Positions 44,460 through 56,244 of a stretch of 64,000 nucleotides of DNA are shown piece by piece. This DNA is from Typha latifolia (Eukaryota > Streptophyta > Magnoliopsida > Poales > Typhaceae): contig CM034110.1 of the NCBI GenBank assembly GCA_019914945.1, positions 2,299,001 to 2,363,000 of the forward strand, read 5' to 3'. The notes beneath the pieces are model-generated. The model had not been told where the DNA came from, searched no databases, and saw only the letters and a program-made list of their open reading frames with translations. The translations under genes were made by a program, and so were the position numbers. Within the stretch, counting starts at the first letter, position 1; every line of letters starts with the position of its first letter.

Positions 44460-47400
44460 CCACCCTCTCACTCTACTCTCTCTCTCTCTCTACCGACACC
44501 TTCCCTGGAGCCGCCACCGTCGCTGGTGAGATCTCTCACTCCCCCTCTCTTTCCTTCTCTCTCTCTCCCTCTCTCTCTCCCTCCCTCTCTCTCTCTCTCT
44601 CTCTTGCCCAAGGTTGGGATCGTCGGAGCCGAGCCGCCGGCGAGAGGCCGGCCGCTGGCTGGCCAGCAGCAGCCGGTGCCCTCCCCGCCGGCCCGGGTCC
44701 GCAACCTCCTCCCTCACCTCCTCTCTTTCTTCTCTTCCTCTTCTCTTCTTCTTCTTCTTCTTCTTCTTCTTCTTCTTCTTCTTCTTCTTTCTTTCTTTCT
44801 TTCTTTCTTTTTCTCCTTCTTTCTTTTTCTCCTTCTTCCTTAGCTCCTCCTCTTTCTTTCTGCACAGTGTTGGGCTCGGCCCAACACTATAGTAAACGAT
44901 CTTGGGCCGAGCCCAGCACTGATGGCAGATGTAATTAATTTATTAAATAATTAGTTTATTTATGTTATTTATTTAGGTATTTTTCTTCTTAATTAATGCA
45001 AATAGATTATTTGGACATTAACTATTTTAATAATATTATATATCCTTCAATATAATTTTATTAATGATAATTTTTATAATTAATGATTAATTAGGTATAA
45101 ATATAGGTAATACTTATATTTATTTATTTATTTACATATCTACTAGATTAATAGATAGATTTGTAAATTATAATTATTAGATTTATATTCTAATACCCTC
45201 ATCATATATATTTTAAGTATTTCTATTAATCTTATGATTATTCTGCAACAAATAAAATACTAAGTTTATTTAGTTATTTATTTATTATTTTATTGAGTAA
45301 AGACTGCGTTGTCCCTAATTAATCAAGATAGTGTATGAATTATAAAATTAATTAAAATTAGACCACCTCTATACTTATTTAGCCTTTTATTTTATTTTAT
45401 TTATTTTATAATTATATATTTAGAAATACTCTTATATAAAAAGAAACAGGCCTCTTCTCCTTATATTATAACTAACATTTTATAATAATAAAGAATTATA
45501 ATATTTGAATCGTATCTATATTATAGACCTAGTTATGTAATCAAAAATAAAGAAAATTGATTCTAAATCTAATAAACCTTTATATTTTAATTGAATTAAT
45601 TCTAATTAGATAAACGGCTAACATCATACTACTTAAATATTTCAGATCCCGAATCCCCTTATTTGAGACCCCGTGGACCTTGCTAGCGATGAGTGTCACT
45701 TGGTTACCTGACGGACGTGAGAGATGCGTGGTTTGTATCTTCTGATCAGACGGTGAGTAGTCTTATCCCTTAGACGCCTTTCTCAAATTAGGTTATATTG
45801 TATATTTATGTATATGCATGTTTTGGCCTCTAGCATAATTATATGATTTTATCTAGAAATGATTATAGTTGAGCATATTTTATCATGTATTCGTTTATAC
45901 TGATTTGGAATATGAGTACATTGGTGATATATATAGAGATGATCAGAGATGATTCTACTGTTATGATTGTTTACCGAGTTGATCTGTAGCATGAGTATGC
46001 ATGTAATAGATTAGCACGAGTATGCATGTAATAGATTAGCATGAGTATGCATGTGTTGACGATACAGTTGGAGACTACATTGCATCATTTTCTCTTGATT
46101 CCTATTCCACCTAAATTTCTGTTATGCATTGACTTGTTATCGTACTGGATATATGCATATGATTTGTCATTTAGAAGGAAAGCATGAAATGTGATTGATA
46201 GAATAGTTGATAGAAAGCGTGAGGATACCCGAGTGGGCGCGAGGGTTAGGGTGTGCCTGGAGATGATTGATCGCTCGACATAGTCGCAATCCTGTTGGCC
46301 TTATGTCTGAGGTCGTTAGTCTGTGTGCGCAGCAGACATTCAGACACATGCCGTTCGCCAGGGCATATGTGGCGAGTTATCCTCACGAGGTTTCTATCAA
46401 CTATGTGGGTGTCTGGTCTGGATGGATGTTGATACCCTAGCGGGTGGCGGGGTATGGTTATATTAGAGATACTCTTGCGGGTGGCGGAGTATGCTCTGAG
46501 CCTTTGGACATGATGTTGAGACCGGGTACTGTGTATTGACTCGTGCACAAAGTGGTCTAGTATGTCGATATTATACTGAGATGTCGGTGATGATTATGAT
46601 GTTGAGAAATGCATATGATTTCATTATCATTTGATTACATGATTATCGAGTGGTCAATATTCATCATATATGATTGCATTTGATATCATAACGTGGTCAT
46701 GGTCGGCATGCATCATGTGTCATATTTGAGAGAGAGTTATGATGATAGTATGATACAGAGATTTGTTTACTCATGGTCGAGGATTATATATATTTTTATC
46801 AGTTATGACATGTTATCTACTTTTCATTTATATATTATTGAGGATACATTCATATACTCATTCATGGCATGATACTCTTTCTGATTCATATTATTCAGTA
46901 TATGATTTACTCTCTGTTTGGCATCACTGATTCGCGGTAAGGTCTATTCACTAAGCCTTTTGCTCATGACTCTCTTTATTTCTTTTCTAACCCCTCAAAT
47001 TTGTGGTACGTGATAGCGACCTGAGATATCTTGAGAAGATATTTTAGAGTGATGATGAGGTGAGCTATTGATGCAAGACGGTATAGAAGATAGTTTAACC
47101 AGACATTGAGTTGTATCGTTGTTTGTTATATTTGTGCCTTATTGTATCGAATGATGATTTGTATAGTATATATCAGAATTTATAGCACTCGTTTATTAGT
47201 TGTTTAGTTGTATCCTGATGGTTTGTTGTGGCCTGTGTGGGCCCTGCCAGATTATGTAGTGGTCTAGTGTATATTATTATGAATTTGGATATTCGTATAT
47301 TAACAAGTTTATTTTGTTGATAGTATGATGTATTTGGTGATGGATTATGTGATCATGGATAGGTTAACAGATTTTATTTGATGATGTCATGATTATATGT

Positions 47401-47510
47401 GCACAGGAGAGTATCTGTGTGGGACGGGCCCCGCCCGACTTGTCGCGTGCGCCGTGCGTGCCGTGTGGGCGCGTGGGTGTGCACGTGCCGTGACGGGCGG
47501 GGGCGTTACA
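44194..47510 (-). mobile_element. Solo-LTR-like repeat H of the ~3 kb family
   Basis: This 3,317-bp minus-oriented copy begins TGTAACAACCCAATCCC and ends CGGGCGGGGGCGTTACA. It has perfect GTTGA duplications (44,189-44,193; 47,511-47,515) and lies inside the gag of E, which reads through once H and one duplication are removed. It is the longest and best-bounded copy in the window. Internal parts are as in copy A, in reverse. Confidence 0.9.
44866..44889. repeat. Conserved hairpin in copy H
   Basis: AGTGTTGGGC and GCCCAACACT form a perfect 10-bp inverted repeat with a short loop. A second, partial copy (TTGGGCCGAGCCCAGCACT) follows at about 44,902-44,920. Confidence 0.75.
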
Positions 47511-48262
47511 GTTGACGCAATGCATATTAATCATAATGTTTTAAAGAAATATGTCATGAACCGATTAGCTTCGTCATCTCCTCGACAATGATTAGTGCAT
47601 TAAGAAGGACCAGTGGTGGGACCACATTGAACCGATACCCCATAGGTCCAGGTGCGACATGTTAGTGTCAATGATCCTCTTTTACCTATGCATACACATC
47701 ATCCCCCACCTCCGTTACAAAACCTAAGACCGGTGGTGGTGGAACTCGAGAGACGTGCGACACTAATGTACTTCGTCAATGAGGAGGATTGACACTTTAA
47801 GAATGAGGTTGATCCCTTCAGAGATGGTGATGGATGTGCTCGAGGATTTAGAGAAGGAGATCAACATGCACAAAGGTTAAAAACTTGAACCAAGGATCTT
47901 TCGCGAACCCGACAATGCTATTCGGGGAAGAACCACACACTTGGACTTTCCAAAATTCTAAGGCAGTGATCCCACGGATTGGGTATTTTAAGTTGAACAA
48001 TACTTTGATTGTTAAGGGACAGTGGAGGATGCAAAGGTCCAGATGGCAAGCTTTTACCTCTAAGGAACGACATTGCATTGGTATTGATCGGTTATTCGTG
48101 GTGGAGGATTTACCAGATGGGCTGACCTTGGTAGGAGAATTACACGCAGATTTGGAACAATGGCATATGAAAATTTTGCTGCCACATTAAGCAAGATGGT
48201 TCAGAGGACGACCGTATTGGAGTACCAAGCAGAATTTGAAAGAGTTGGTAGTCATTGTGAGC

Positions 48263-48399
48263 AAGATGTTGGAGCAAGGCCTCATTCAACCAAGTCTTAG
48301 CTCTTACTCATCGCCCATGCTATTGGTGCGAAAGAAGGATGGGACATAGTGTTTTTGTGTTGACTATCGGGCAGTATATGCTATTACCATCAATGACCG
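48263..48399 (+). pseudogene. Element E reverse transcriptase, N-terminal piece
   Basis: The plus strand reads [29 protein letters not shown], a stop, then FCVDYRA and TINDR of the RT fingers. It is joined upstream to gag by deletion and cut downstream by element J. RT resumes at about 53,942. Confidence 0.82.
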
Positions 48400-49128
48400 T
48401 GATAGGGCTACGAAATAATTTCTTCAAGATCTGGATTTATTGTAGGAAGCAGTCCACTCAACCTAGGGAAACTATTCACCAAATATTTTCTTGTAGTAAA
48501 AAAATTATGAAACTAAGTGGAATCGATTTGTAACTTCCTGATCTACATTTTTTATATTTACGCCTTTTACAGATTCAAACTTCAACAGGGACAAAATTAT
48601 AATTTAATACGGATAATGGTGGTGGTGATGGGTGGAGTGGATGATATGGTTATGGATGATAATTGAGATGAGGGTGGATGGTTGATGTTGTTTAAGGGAT
48701 AAAGACGAAGGGAAAGAAGTGGTCGAGATCCCAAAGAAGAGCAAGGACTCGACAGTCGAGGGAGATTAGAAGTTAGGAGAGACCTTGCCAACGGTAAAGG
48801 TGGTAGGTTGGTGAGGAGGGAGATTAGGATAGAGAGAATAGAGAAAAGGAGGCAAGAAATCAATAATCCAATAGCATAATGAATTTGGCTGCCATCCACA
48901 CCTTTATAGAGGCTAGCCAATAAGCCTTAATAACAATAACTGGCCCTAATCCTAGGGGAATCCCACCGATCGTGTTTTAACGCGCCCGATCGCGTTCAAA
49001 CGCACAAAAGACATTCTCTGTATGTGCGAACGCGACCCCTTCCACGTTCGAATGCGACCTACAGAAATTTTATTTTAATAAAAATAAATAACTAATGCAA
49101 TAAGAAAAGACTCAAATAAGGTGTACCA
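48400..49128 (-). repeat. 3' LTR of element J
   Basis: The 729-bp LTR runs from TGATAGGGCTACGAAAT to AAGGTGTACCA on the plus strand. TTCGAA-type palindromes are at about 48,965-49,070. It ends with the plain LTR terminus and carries no PBS unit. Confidence 0.82.
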
Positions 49129-52100
49129 GGAAAGTAGACAAGTGTTGAAAGAGTTCAGTCTGGGGACAACGATAAACGTGAGGAATAGGATCTCCAAAGC
49201 TACCCGCCCTACTAAAGAAGTTTACAAGCAAGGGACCACCATGTTTCCCCCACCTTGCCCTCAAGGTGTAAAGTCAGGGAAACACTCCAAAATATTAGTC
49301 TCTAACTCCCATATCGCCTCATAGGATGGCTTGCCAAGCCACTCGACTAGAATCTCCATCTCTAATCTGGTACCATGTCGTTGTCGGCGCCTAGTAAGTA
49401 CATGAACTGGCTCTACGATCTCTGTCTCCTCTAACGGCTCCGGTAGAACTGATCCAACGAGCTCATGATCTCTAATCCGCTCCCTCAATAATGAAACATG
49501 GAAGACAAGATGTACTCTTAACCTCTTCGGCAACTCGAAACGATATGCAATCGGACCAATAAGCTCTAATACCCGAAATGAACCAAAGTAGCGATGAGCT
49601 AACTTCTGGTTTCGCATTAGACGCAAGGTCACCTGTCGATACAATTGCACCCTCACAAACACCCAACTATTAATGTCAAACTTCTGCTCCTTATGACTGT
49701 GATCATAAACTTACTTCATGCAGTTTTGAGCAAATTTAAAAGGGCCACGCAACCTTCTCAATGTGGCGTCTCTATCCATCAAAGCTAAGTCCACCTCTAT
49801 CCGATCTGCAGATGCCATTGGATCATAAGCGCGTAATATCAGAGCCGTGCATCCATACACCACCTCAAATGGAGTCATCTCAATGCTCCTGTGGTAGGTG
49901 GTGTTGTAAGACCACTCCGCCATGGTAAGAACTCCAACCATCGTATCGACATCTCTCCAACAAAGCTCCTCAAGTACTGCTCAATGCCTCAATTGATCAC
50001 TTCGGTTTGGCCGTCCGTCTATGGATGGTAGGCCGAACTAAAGTTCAATCGAGTCTCAAAAGTCGCTCATAAATACATGATCACGATCTGAGACAATCGT
50101 GCATAGCATGCCAAGTAACCGAGCAACATAGCTCACGAAAATTTCAGCCACTGACTTGGCTGAAAGTGGATGTGACAATGTTGAAAAGTGCGCATACTTG
50201 CTCAATCTATCAACCACCACAAAGATAACAGAATAACCACGTACCAGCGGAAGACCCTCTATAAAATCTATAGAAATGTCTTCCCAAACACGGTCCGGTA
50301 TAGGTAAAGGCTAAAGTAATCCGGTCGATTTCAATGTGGTTCCCTTAGCCCTTTGACAGACTTCGCAAGCACGGACAAAACTCCTCACATCCTGCCTCAA
50401 TCCTGGCCATGTGCAACTCTGTGATATTCTCCTATAAGTCCTCAAGACACACTTATGACTAGCCTCTGGAGTTTGGTGAAAGTGCTCCAACAATTTCTGC
50501 CGCAATAACATAATTTGCGGGCATCCGAATGCATCCGCGGTCCAGCAGCAAACCGCCTCGATTCTCCAACTCTGGATGGCACTTCGGATCATCCAACACC
50601 TCCTGCAATAATCTCAAAACATCTGGGTCAGATGTACATGCGTACCTCAGCTCGTCAAGGAAGGAAAAAGTGGGAGAAGAGTAGGTTGCAAGCTCGACGG
50701 TATCGGGTTGGCATGATAATGCATCTTCCGCTGTATTTTCTGTTCCTTTCTTGTATTAAATGTCATAATCATACCCCAGCAATTTTGTGACCCATCTCTA
50801 TTGTGCCGGAGTGTGTATACGCTGTCCCATAAAGTATGGAAGGCTCCTTTGATCGGTTCGGATAATGAATCGCCTGCCGATCAAGTAAGGCCTCGACTTT
50901 GTCACCGCATGTAGAATTGCCAACATCTCTCTCTCGTAAGTCGATAATTGCTGAAACTTTTGTGATAAATCTTTGCTAAGAAAGACAATGGTACCTCCTA
51001 CTTTTAATTAGTATAGCTCCTATACCAACTCCTGACGCATCACATTCCACAATGAATTCTTTGGTGAAGTCTGGTAGCGCTAAAATGGGTGCGTCGTCAT
51101 TACTATTTTCTATTTTTTCAAAGGCTATAGTGGCTTCATCCGTCCTTCTAAACGAGTCCTTTTTCAACAAAGAAGTGAGATGAGCAACAATCTTGCTATA
51201 CTCGGTAATGAAGCGGCGATAATATCTGGTCAGCCCCAAAAATCATCGCAATCCTATGGTGGTGGTAGGAATAGGCCAAGCGGTCATGCATGCTACCTTT
51301 TGAGGATCCGCCGCTACACCTTCGGCTAAGATGATGTGGCCTAAATACTCCACTTGTGATACTCCCTATAGGTACTTGGACTTCTTGATCTTCAGCTGGT
51401 TTTGCTTCAACAAATTTAACACATCCTCCAAATGCCGCCAATGCTCCAATTTAGTCCTATTATATACCAAAATATCATCAAAGAATACCAAAACATACCT
51501 TAGCAATAGAGGCCAAAATATATCATTTATGAGGCCTTGAAAAGTAGCTGGAGCATTGATGAGAGCAAAAGGCATCACCCGGAACTCATAATGCCCGTCT
51601 GAAGTTTGAAATGCAGTCTTGTGCACATCCATCGGGTGAACTCCAATTTGATGATACCCGGCCCTCAAGTCAAGCTTGCTGAATATAGTCACCCCTGCAA
51701 GCTCGTCCAGTAGCTCCTCTATAACTAGAATGGGATAGCAGTCCTTGATGGTAATAGTGTTTAGTGTCCAATAGTCGACACAAAAATACTATGTACCATC
51801 GTTCTTTTGCACCAATAGTACGGGCGAGGAATAAGAGCTATGACTTAGTTGAATGAGGTCTTGCTCTAATATCTCAGCTACCATTTTTGAGATAACTTCC
51901 TTTTGCACATGTGGATACCGATATGGCCTCATATTTGCCAGTGCAGCCCCGGGCACAATCTCTATGAGATGGTCCGCCATTCGCCTTGGTGGCAACTCCT
52001 TTGGTTCCTCAAACAGTCCAGCAAATTTGTCTAATAAATTAGACAACTCGATGGTAGTATATGGACTCATTTGAGGTTCGTCTCCTGCTGGTCCTAACTA
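49129..52100 (-). pseudogene. Element J pol: RT, RNase H, integrase, chromodomain
   Basis: From 52,070 downward: linker MSPYTTIELSNLLDKF and [22 protein letters not shown] at 51,692-51,366 with FSKLDLRAGYHQIGVH and LVFFDDILVYN (both aspartates kept). RNase H follows (FIVECDASGVGIGAILI), then the integrase zinc region (HKCVLRTYRRISQSCTWPGL, VRACEVCQRAK), WSYNTTYHRSIEMTPFEVVYG, and YFGSFRVLELIGPIAYRFEL. A chromodomain ends the protein: EILVEWLGKPSYEAIWELE, then ILECFPDFTP near 49,261. Stops and frameshifts occur throughout, notably in the integrase core (50,000-50,310). About 110 bp lie between the polypurine-like tract (near 49,243) and the LTR, more than in K or the 58-kb fragment. Confidence 0.88.
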
Positions 52101-52199
52101 AGAAGACAGGCTAAATCACTCTCACATGGCAGCCCCACCATCGGCTGCATCGCGCAGATCGGCCGCGATCAAATACCATCAAGCCACACATCTTTGTTT

Positions 52200-53781
52200 C
52201 CTTGCTTAAATTTCATCTACATGCTTCGGAAATCAAACGTGACTGGTCCCAAGTTTTCTAACGAGTCCGTCTACCCATAACATTCTCGGCGTGGAAGTAC
52301 CCGAATATGCATGCATCGATATTTCAGCTTAGATATCTTCCTCCGCGCCCTCCTCAATGGCCTCCTCATGGACCTCCTCTGGACATGCTCCATCATCAAC
52401 TCCTCATCATCCTCTTCGAGACCGTCGGTGAGCATCACACTCCTAATCAGTTTGGAACACCGATGACTAGGGGTGAAACGTTCATCGCATCGAAAGCAAA
52501 GGCCATTCGCTCTTCGCTCCTCCACCTGGGCAGGTGTGAGAGTTTGAACCCGAAAGAAGGTCTCAAAGGTGGTTGTGGTCTAGTACTAGCAGCCACTGTC
52601 TATAAACCCGAAAAATTTCCAGCCAGCATTCTAGGTAGAAAGTGCCCATCTCGGTTATCCTAACTTGTTTTCGCTGCCATCTTAAGAGCCTTATGCTTTT
52701 GCTCCATCCTCAAGGCCTTCTCAAAGGCCTTCTCAAGAGTGGTTGGACATAGAGCACGAACATCCGCTTGTATCTCCTCTTGGAACCCTAAAATAAATAT
52801 GCTCATCAATATCGGTTCGAGCCAAGATGGCTCACAACGACTACTAACTCTTTCAAATTCTGCTTAGTACACTAATATGGTTGTCCTCTAAACCATCTTG
52901 CTTAACGTGGCAGCAAAATTTTCATATGCCGCTGTCCCAAATCGACGTGTAATTCTCCTACAAAAGTCAGCCCAATTGGTAAATCCTCCACCACGAATAA
53001 CCGATCGATATCAATGTAATGCCGTTCCTTAGAGGTGAAAGCTTGCCATTTGGACCTTTGTGTCCTCCGTTGTCCCTTGACAATAAAAGTATTGCTCCAC
53101 TTGAAACACCCAATCCGTTGGATCACCGCCTTAGAATTTTGGAAAGTCCAAGCGTGCGATTCTCCCCCAAATAGCATTGTCGAGTTCGCGAAAGATCCTT
53201 GGTTCAAGTCTGAACCTTTGTGCATGTTGGTCTCCTTCTCTAAATCATTGAGCACGTCCATCACCATCTCCGAAGGGATCAACCTCATCCTCAAAGTGCC
53301 AATCCTCCTCATCGACGAAGTGCACTAGTGTCGCTCGCCTCTCGGGTTCCACCACCGCCGGTCTTGGATTTTGTAACAGAGGTGGGGGATGATGTGTAGG
53401 CATAGGTAAAAGAAGATCATTGACACTCACATGTTGCACCTGAACCTATGGGGTATCGGTTCGATGTGGTCCCACCACTGGTCCTTCTTGAGGCATCGAT
53501 CTTCGTCGAGGAGATAACGAAGTCGATCAATTCATGACATATTCTTTTAAACCATTATGATCATTCTGCATTGCGTCAACTCTATGCAGCAATGTTTGGA
53601 ACATGCCCCTAAGTTCATCCGCTAAGCCCATATTCATACCCATGGACGTTGGTTGACTCGGTCTTACCGTGGTCCCTCCAAAGGAATCGGCCTCACGGTT
53701 AGGGTTATCATGGGTTGAGTTTTTTCTTATCGGTGTGCTCTGCATTAGTCTCCTTGTTGTTGTCATCTTCCTTATTACCAC
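52200..53781 (-). pseudogene. Element J gag with zinc knuckle
   Basis: The likely start is near 53,766 (MTTTRRLMQSTPIRKNSTHD) followed by MGMNMGLADELRGMFQTLLH, the same opening as E. The middle includes a VDEEDWHFEDEVDPFGDGD stretch and the capsid-like segment around 53,000-53,200. The zinc knuckle GLCFRCDERFTPSHRCSK lies at about 52,460-52,520. The region beyond toward 52,100, where protease is expected, is heavily degraded. Frameshifts and stops are numerous. Confidence 0.82.
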
Positions 53782-53809
53782 TATTAATGGAGGTCTGAGG
53801 TTCGCCTAG

Positions 53810-53822
53810 CTCTGATACCAAT
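53810..53822 (-). other. Single tRNA-iMet PBS of element J
   Basis: The minus strand reads AATTGGTATCAGAG directly after the LTR end CCCTATCA, the canonical single-PBS arrangement. It serves as the baseline for the arrays found elsewhere. Confidence 0.85.
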
Positions 53823-53848
53823 TGATAGGGCTACGGAATGATTCCTTC

Positions 53849-53941
53849 TGACTAAATACGAAAAACATAGATTAGGGAGTTACAGATTGATTCCACTTGG
53901 TTTTATAATTATCTGACTATAAGAAAATATTTGGTGAGCTT
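53849..53941 (+). repeat. Inverted LTR fragment at the J/E junction
   Basis: About 90 bp read as LTR U5 sequence in plus orientation (AAATACG...TTAGGGAGTTACAGATTGATTCCACTTGG-like, in pieces), opposite to the 26-bp LTR remnant of J on its left. It ends TTTGGTGA, then E's RT (GAGCTTGTAGGCGC) resumes. Confidence 0.7.
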
Positions 53942-54643
53942 GTAGGCGCAACTATATTCAGCAAGCTTGACTTGAGGCCGGGTACCATCAAATTATAGTT
54001 CACTCAGCGGATGTGCACAAAACTGTATTTCAGACTCCGGACGAGCACTACGAGTTCCGAGTGATGCCCTTTGGTCTTACTAATGCTCCAGCTACTTTTC
54101 AAGGCCTCATGAATAATATTTTTTAGCCTCTACGACGAAGGTATGTCTTGGTATTCGTTGACAACATTTTGGTGTATGACATGACCGAATTGGAGCATTG
54201 GCGGCAATTGGAGTATGTGCTGAATTTGTTAAAGTAAATCCAGCTAAAGATCAAGAAGTCCAAGTGCCTATGGGGAGTACCACAAGTGGAGTATTTAGGC
54301 CACATCATCTCAGCGGACGGTGTAGCGGCGGATCCTCAAAAGGTAGCATGCATGACCGCTTGGCCTATTCCAACTACCACCACTAGATTGTGAGGATTTT
54401 TGGGGCTGATCGGATATTATCGCCGCTTCATCGCTGGGTTTGGCAAGATCAATGCTCCTTTGCCTTATTTGTTGAAAAATGACTCTTTTAGATGGACGGA
54501 TGAAGCCACTACAACATTCGAAAAATTAAAAACAACAATAACGACGACGCCTATCTTAGCGCTACCGGACTTTACCAAAGAGTTCATTGTGGAATGTGAT
54601 GCGTTGGGAGTTGGCATAGGAGTTGTACTAATACAAAGAGGAC
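53942..54643 (+). pseudogene. Element E reverse transcriptase and RNase H start
   Basis: The plus strand resumes [16 protein letters not shown], then [18 protein letters not shown] and the catalytic box, which reads LVFVDNILVYD instead of FFDDILVY, so one catalytic Asp is Asn. RNase H follows: [32 protein letters not shown] and FIVECDALGVGIGVVLIQRG. The LTR dimer interrupts it here. Stops appear near 54,017, 54,126 and 54,236. Confidence 0.85.
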
Positions 54644-56244
54644 TGATGGGTTCTTGTACCAAAAGGTCAGCTACAAAATAATTCCCTTAATATCTGAATT
54701 TATTAAAGTAAGCAATCCGCGCAACCGAGGAGAAATATTCTTCAAATATCCGCCGGTAGTTTGAAAATTATGAAACTAAATGGATTCGATTCGTAACTTC
54801 TTGATCTACAACTTTTGTATTTACAAAAATACGAAATAACGTGGGTGATGGTGGTGGTGGTGACGGGTGGAGTGGATCTTAGGGTTATGGATGGGTATGG
54901 AGATGGAGGTGGATGGTGGATGTGATTGAGGGATATAGACGAAGGGAATAAAGTGGTTGAGATCCCAAAAAAGAGGGGTGAATCGACAGTCGAGGGAGAC
55001 TAGAAGTTAGGAGAAACCTTGCCAACGGTAGAGGTAGAAGGATGGTGAAGATGAAAGAGAGAGATTAGGGTAGATAGGTGATAGAGAGGCAAGAAATCAA
55101 TATTCCAATAGCATAATGAATTTGGCTGTCATCCGCATATATATAGAGACTAGCCAACAAGTCCAAAAATAATAACTAACCCTAATTTTAGATGATTCCT
55201 GCCTATCGCGTTCGAACGCGCTCGATTGTGTTCGAACGCGCCCGATTGTGTTCGAACGCACAAAAGGCATTCTCTATTTGTGCGAATATGATGCAGGCAT
55301 TCAAATGCGGACGTTCTTGTACTAAAAGATCGGCTATGGAGCAATTCCTTCAAGATCTGGATGTAGTACAGGAATCAGTCCACGCAATCGTGGAAACATA
55401 TTCGTCAAATATTCTTTGGTAGTCAGAAAAGTACAAAAGTAAGTGGATTCAATTTGTAACTTCCTGATCTACAACTTTCATATTTAGGCCCTTTGTAGAC
55501 TGAAATTGCAACTGGGACTAAAACACGGAATAATATGGGTGATGGTGGTGGTGATGGGTGGAGTGGATGTTAGGGTTATGGATGGGTATGGAGATGGAGG
55601 TTGATGGTGGATGTGATTAAAGGATATAGACGAAGGGAACGAAGTGGCTGAGATCCCAAAGAAGAGGGGTGACTCGACAGTCGAGGGAGATTACAAGTTA
55701 GGAGAAACCTTGCCAACAGTAGAGGTGGAAGGATGGTGAAGAGGGAGGAGGGAGATTAGAGTAGATAGATGATACAGAGGCAAGAAATCAATATTCTAAT
55801 AGCATAATGAATTTGGCTACCATCCATATATATATAGAGGCTAGCCAACAAGTCCTAAAATAATAAGTAACCATAATTCTAGAGGATTCCTGCCGATCGC
55901 GTTCGAACGCGCCCGATCGCGTTCGAACGCACAAAAGGCATTCTCTGTATATGCGAACAAGACATAGGCGTTTGAATACGGGTTGCCCGACCGTTTGAAT
56001 AGAAGCTAGGTTCGAACGCACAAAAGACATTCACTATATGTGCGAACCTGATGCAGGCGTTCGAACTCGCCTGACCGTATTCGAACACATAATATGCATT
56101 CTCTGTATTTGCGAACCTGATGTAAGCGTTCGCAAGGGCATTCGAACGTGACCCCTCCTACGTTCGAACACGATCTGCAAGAATTTTATTTTAATAAAAA
56201 TAAATAACTAATGCAATAAGAAAAGATCTTAACTAAGTGTATCA
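54644..56244 (-). mobile_element. Tandem LTR dimer inserted in E's RNase H
   Basis: A 1,601-bp insertion has perfect AGGAC duplications (54,639-54,643; 56,245-56,249). It consists of two minus-oriented LTRs of the E/J type with nothing internal. The left copy spans 54,644 to about 55,312 and stops inside the palindrome block. The right copy spans about 55,313-56,244 and is nearly full length. Both begin on the plus strand with TTCTTGTACYAAAAG, a decayed PBS unit, before the ordinary LTR end. RNase H reads on after removal (VLIQRG then RPIAFLSKDL). Confidence 0.85.

Larger units (their letters stand above)
44003..48262 (+). pseudogene. Element E gag, split by repeat H
   Basis: Gag starts at about ATG 44,003 (MISIRRLMESTLTREDSTHD) and reads MGVNMGLADELRGMLQTLLH before repeat H and its GTTGA duplication. 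It resumes at 47,511 with DAMHINHNVLKKYVMNRL. The rest (47,590-48,262) parallels gag of J in three frames: a proline-rich part, LHFVDEEDWHFEDEVDP-like sequence, the WTFQNSKAVIPRIGYFKLNN segment, and a C-terminal piece reading LSKMVQRTTVLEYQAEFERV. The zinc knuckle and protease that should follow are missing because of a deletion joining gag to RT. Confidence 0.78.
48400..53848 (-). mobile_element. Chromovirus J, inserted in E's RT
   Basis: This minus-strand relative of E has its 3' LTR at 48,400-49,128. Integrase with chromodomain, RNase H, RT, a degraded protease region, gag and a single PBS (53,810-53,820) follow. Only ~26 bp (53,823-53,848) of the 5' LTR remain before an inverted LTR fragment. 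E's RT ends at the left boundary and resumes at about 53,942, so J was inserted into E and its 5' LTR was later rearranged. No TSD can be read on the right. Confidence 0.83.

Noticed and set aside
44360..44938. 192-codon plus-strand open frame with Ser-Leu repeats
   Set aside because: Same microsatellite artefact, in solo LTR H.
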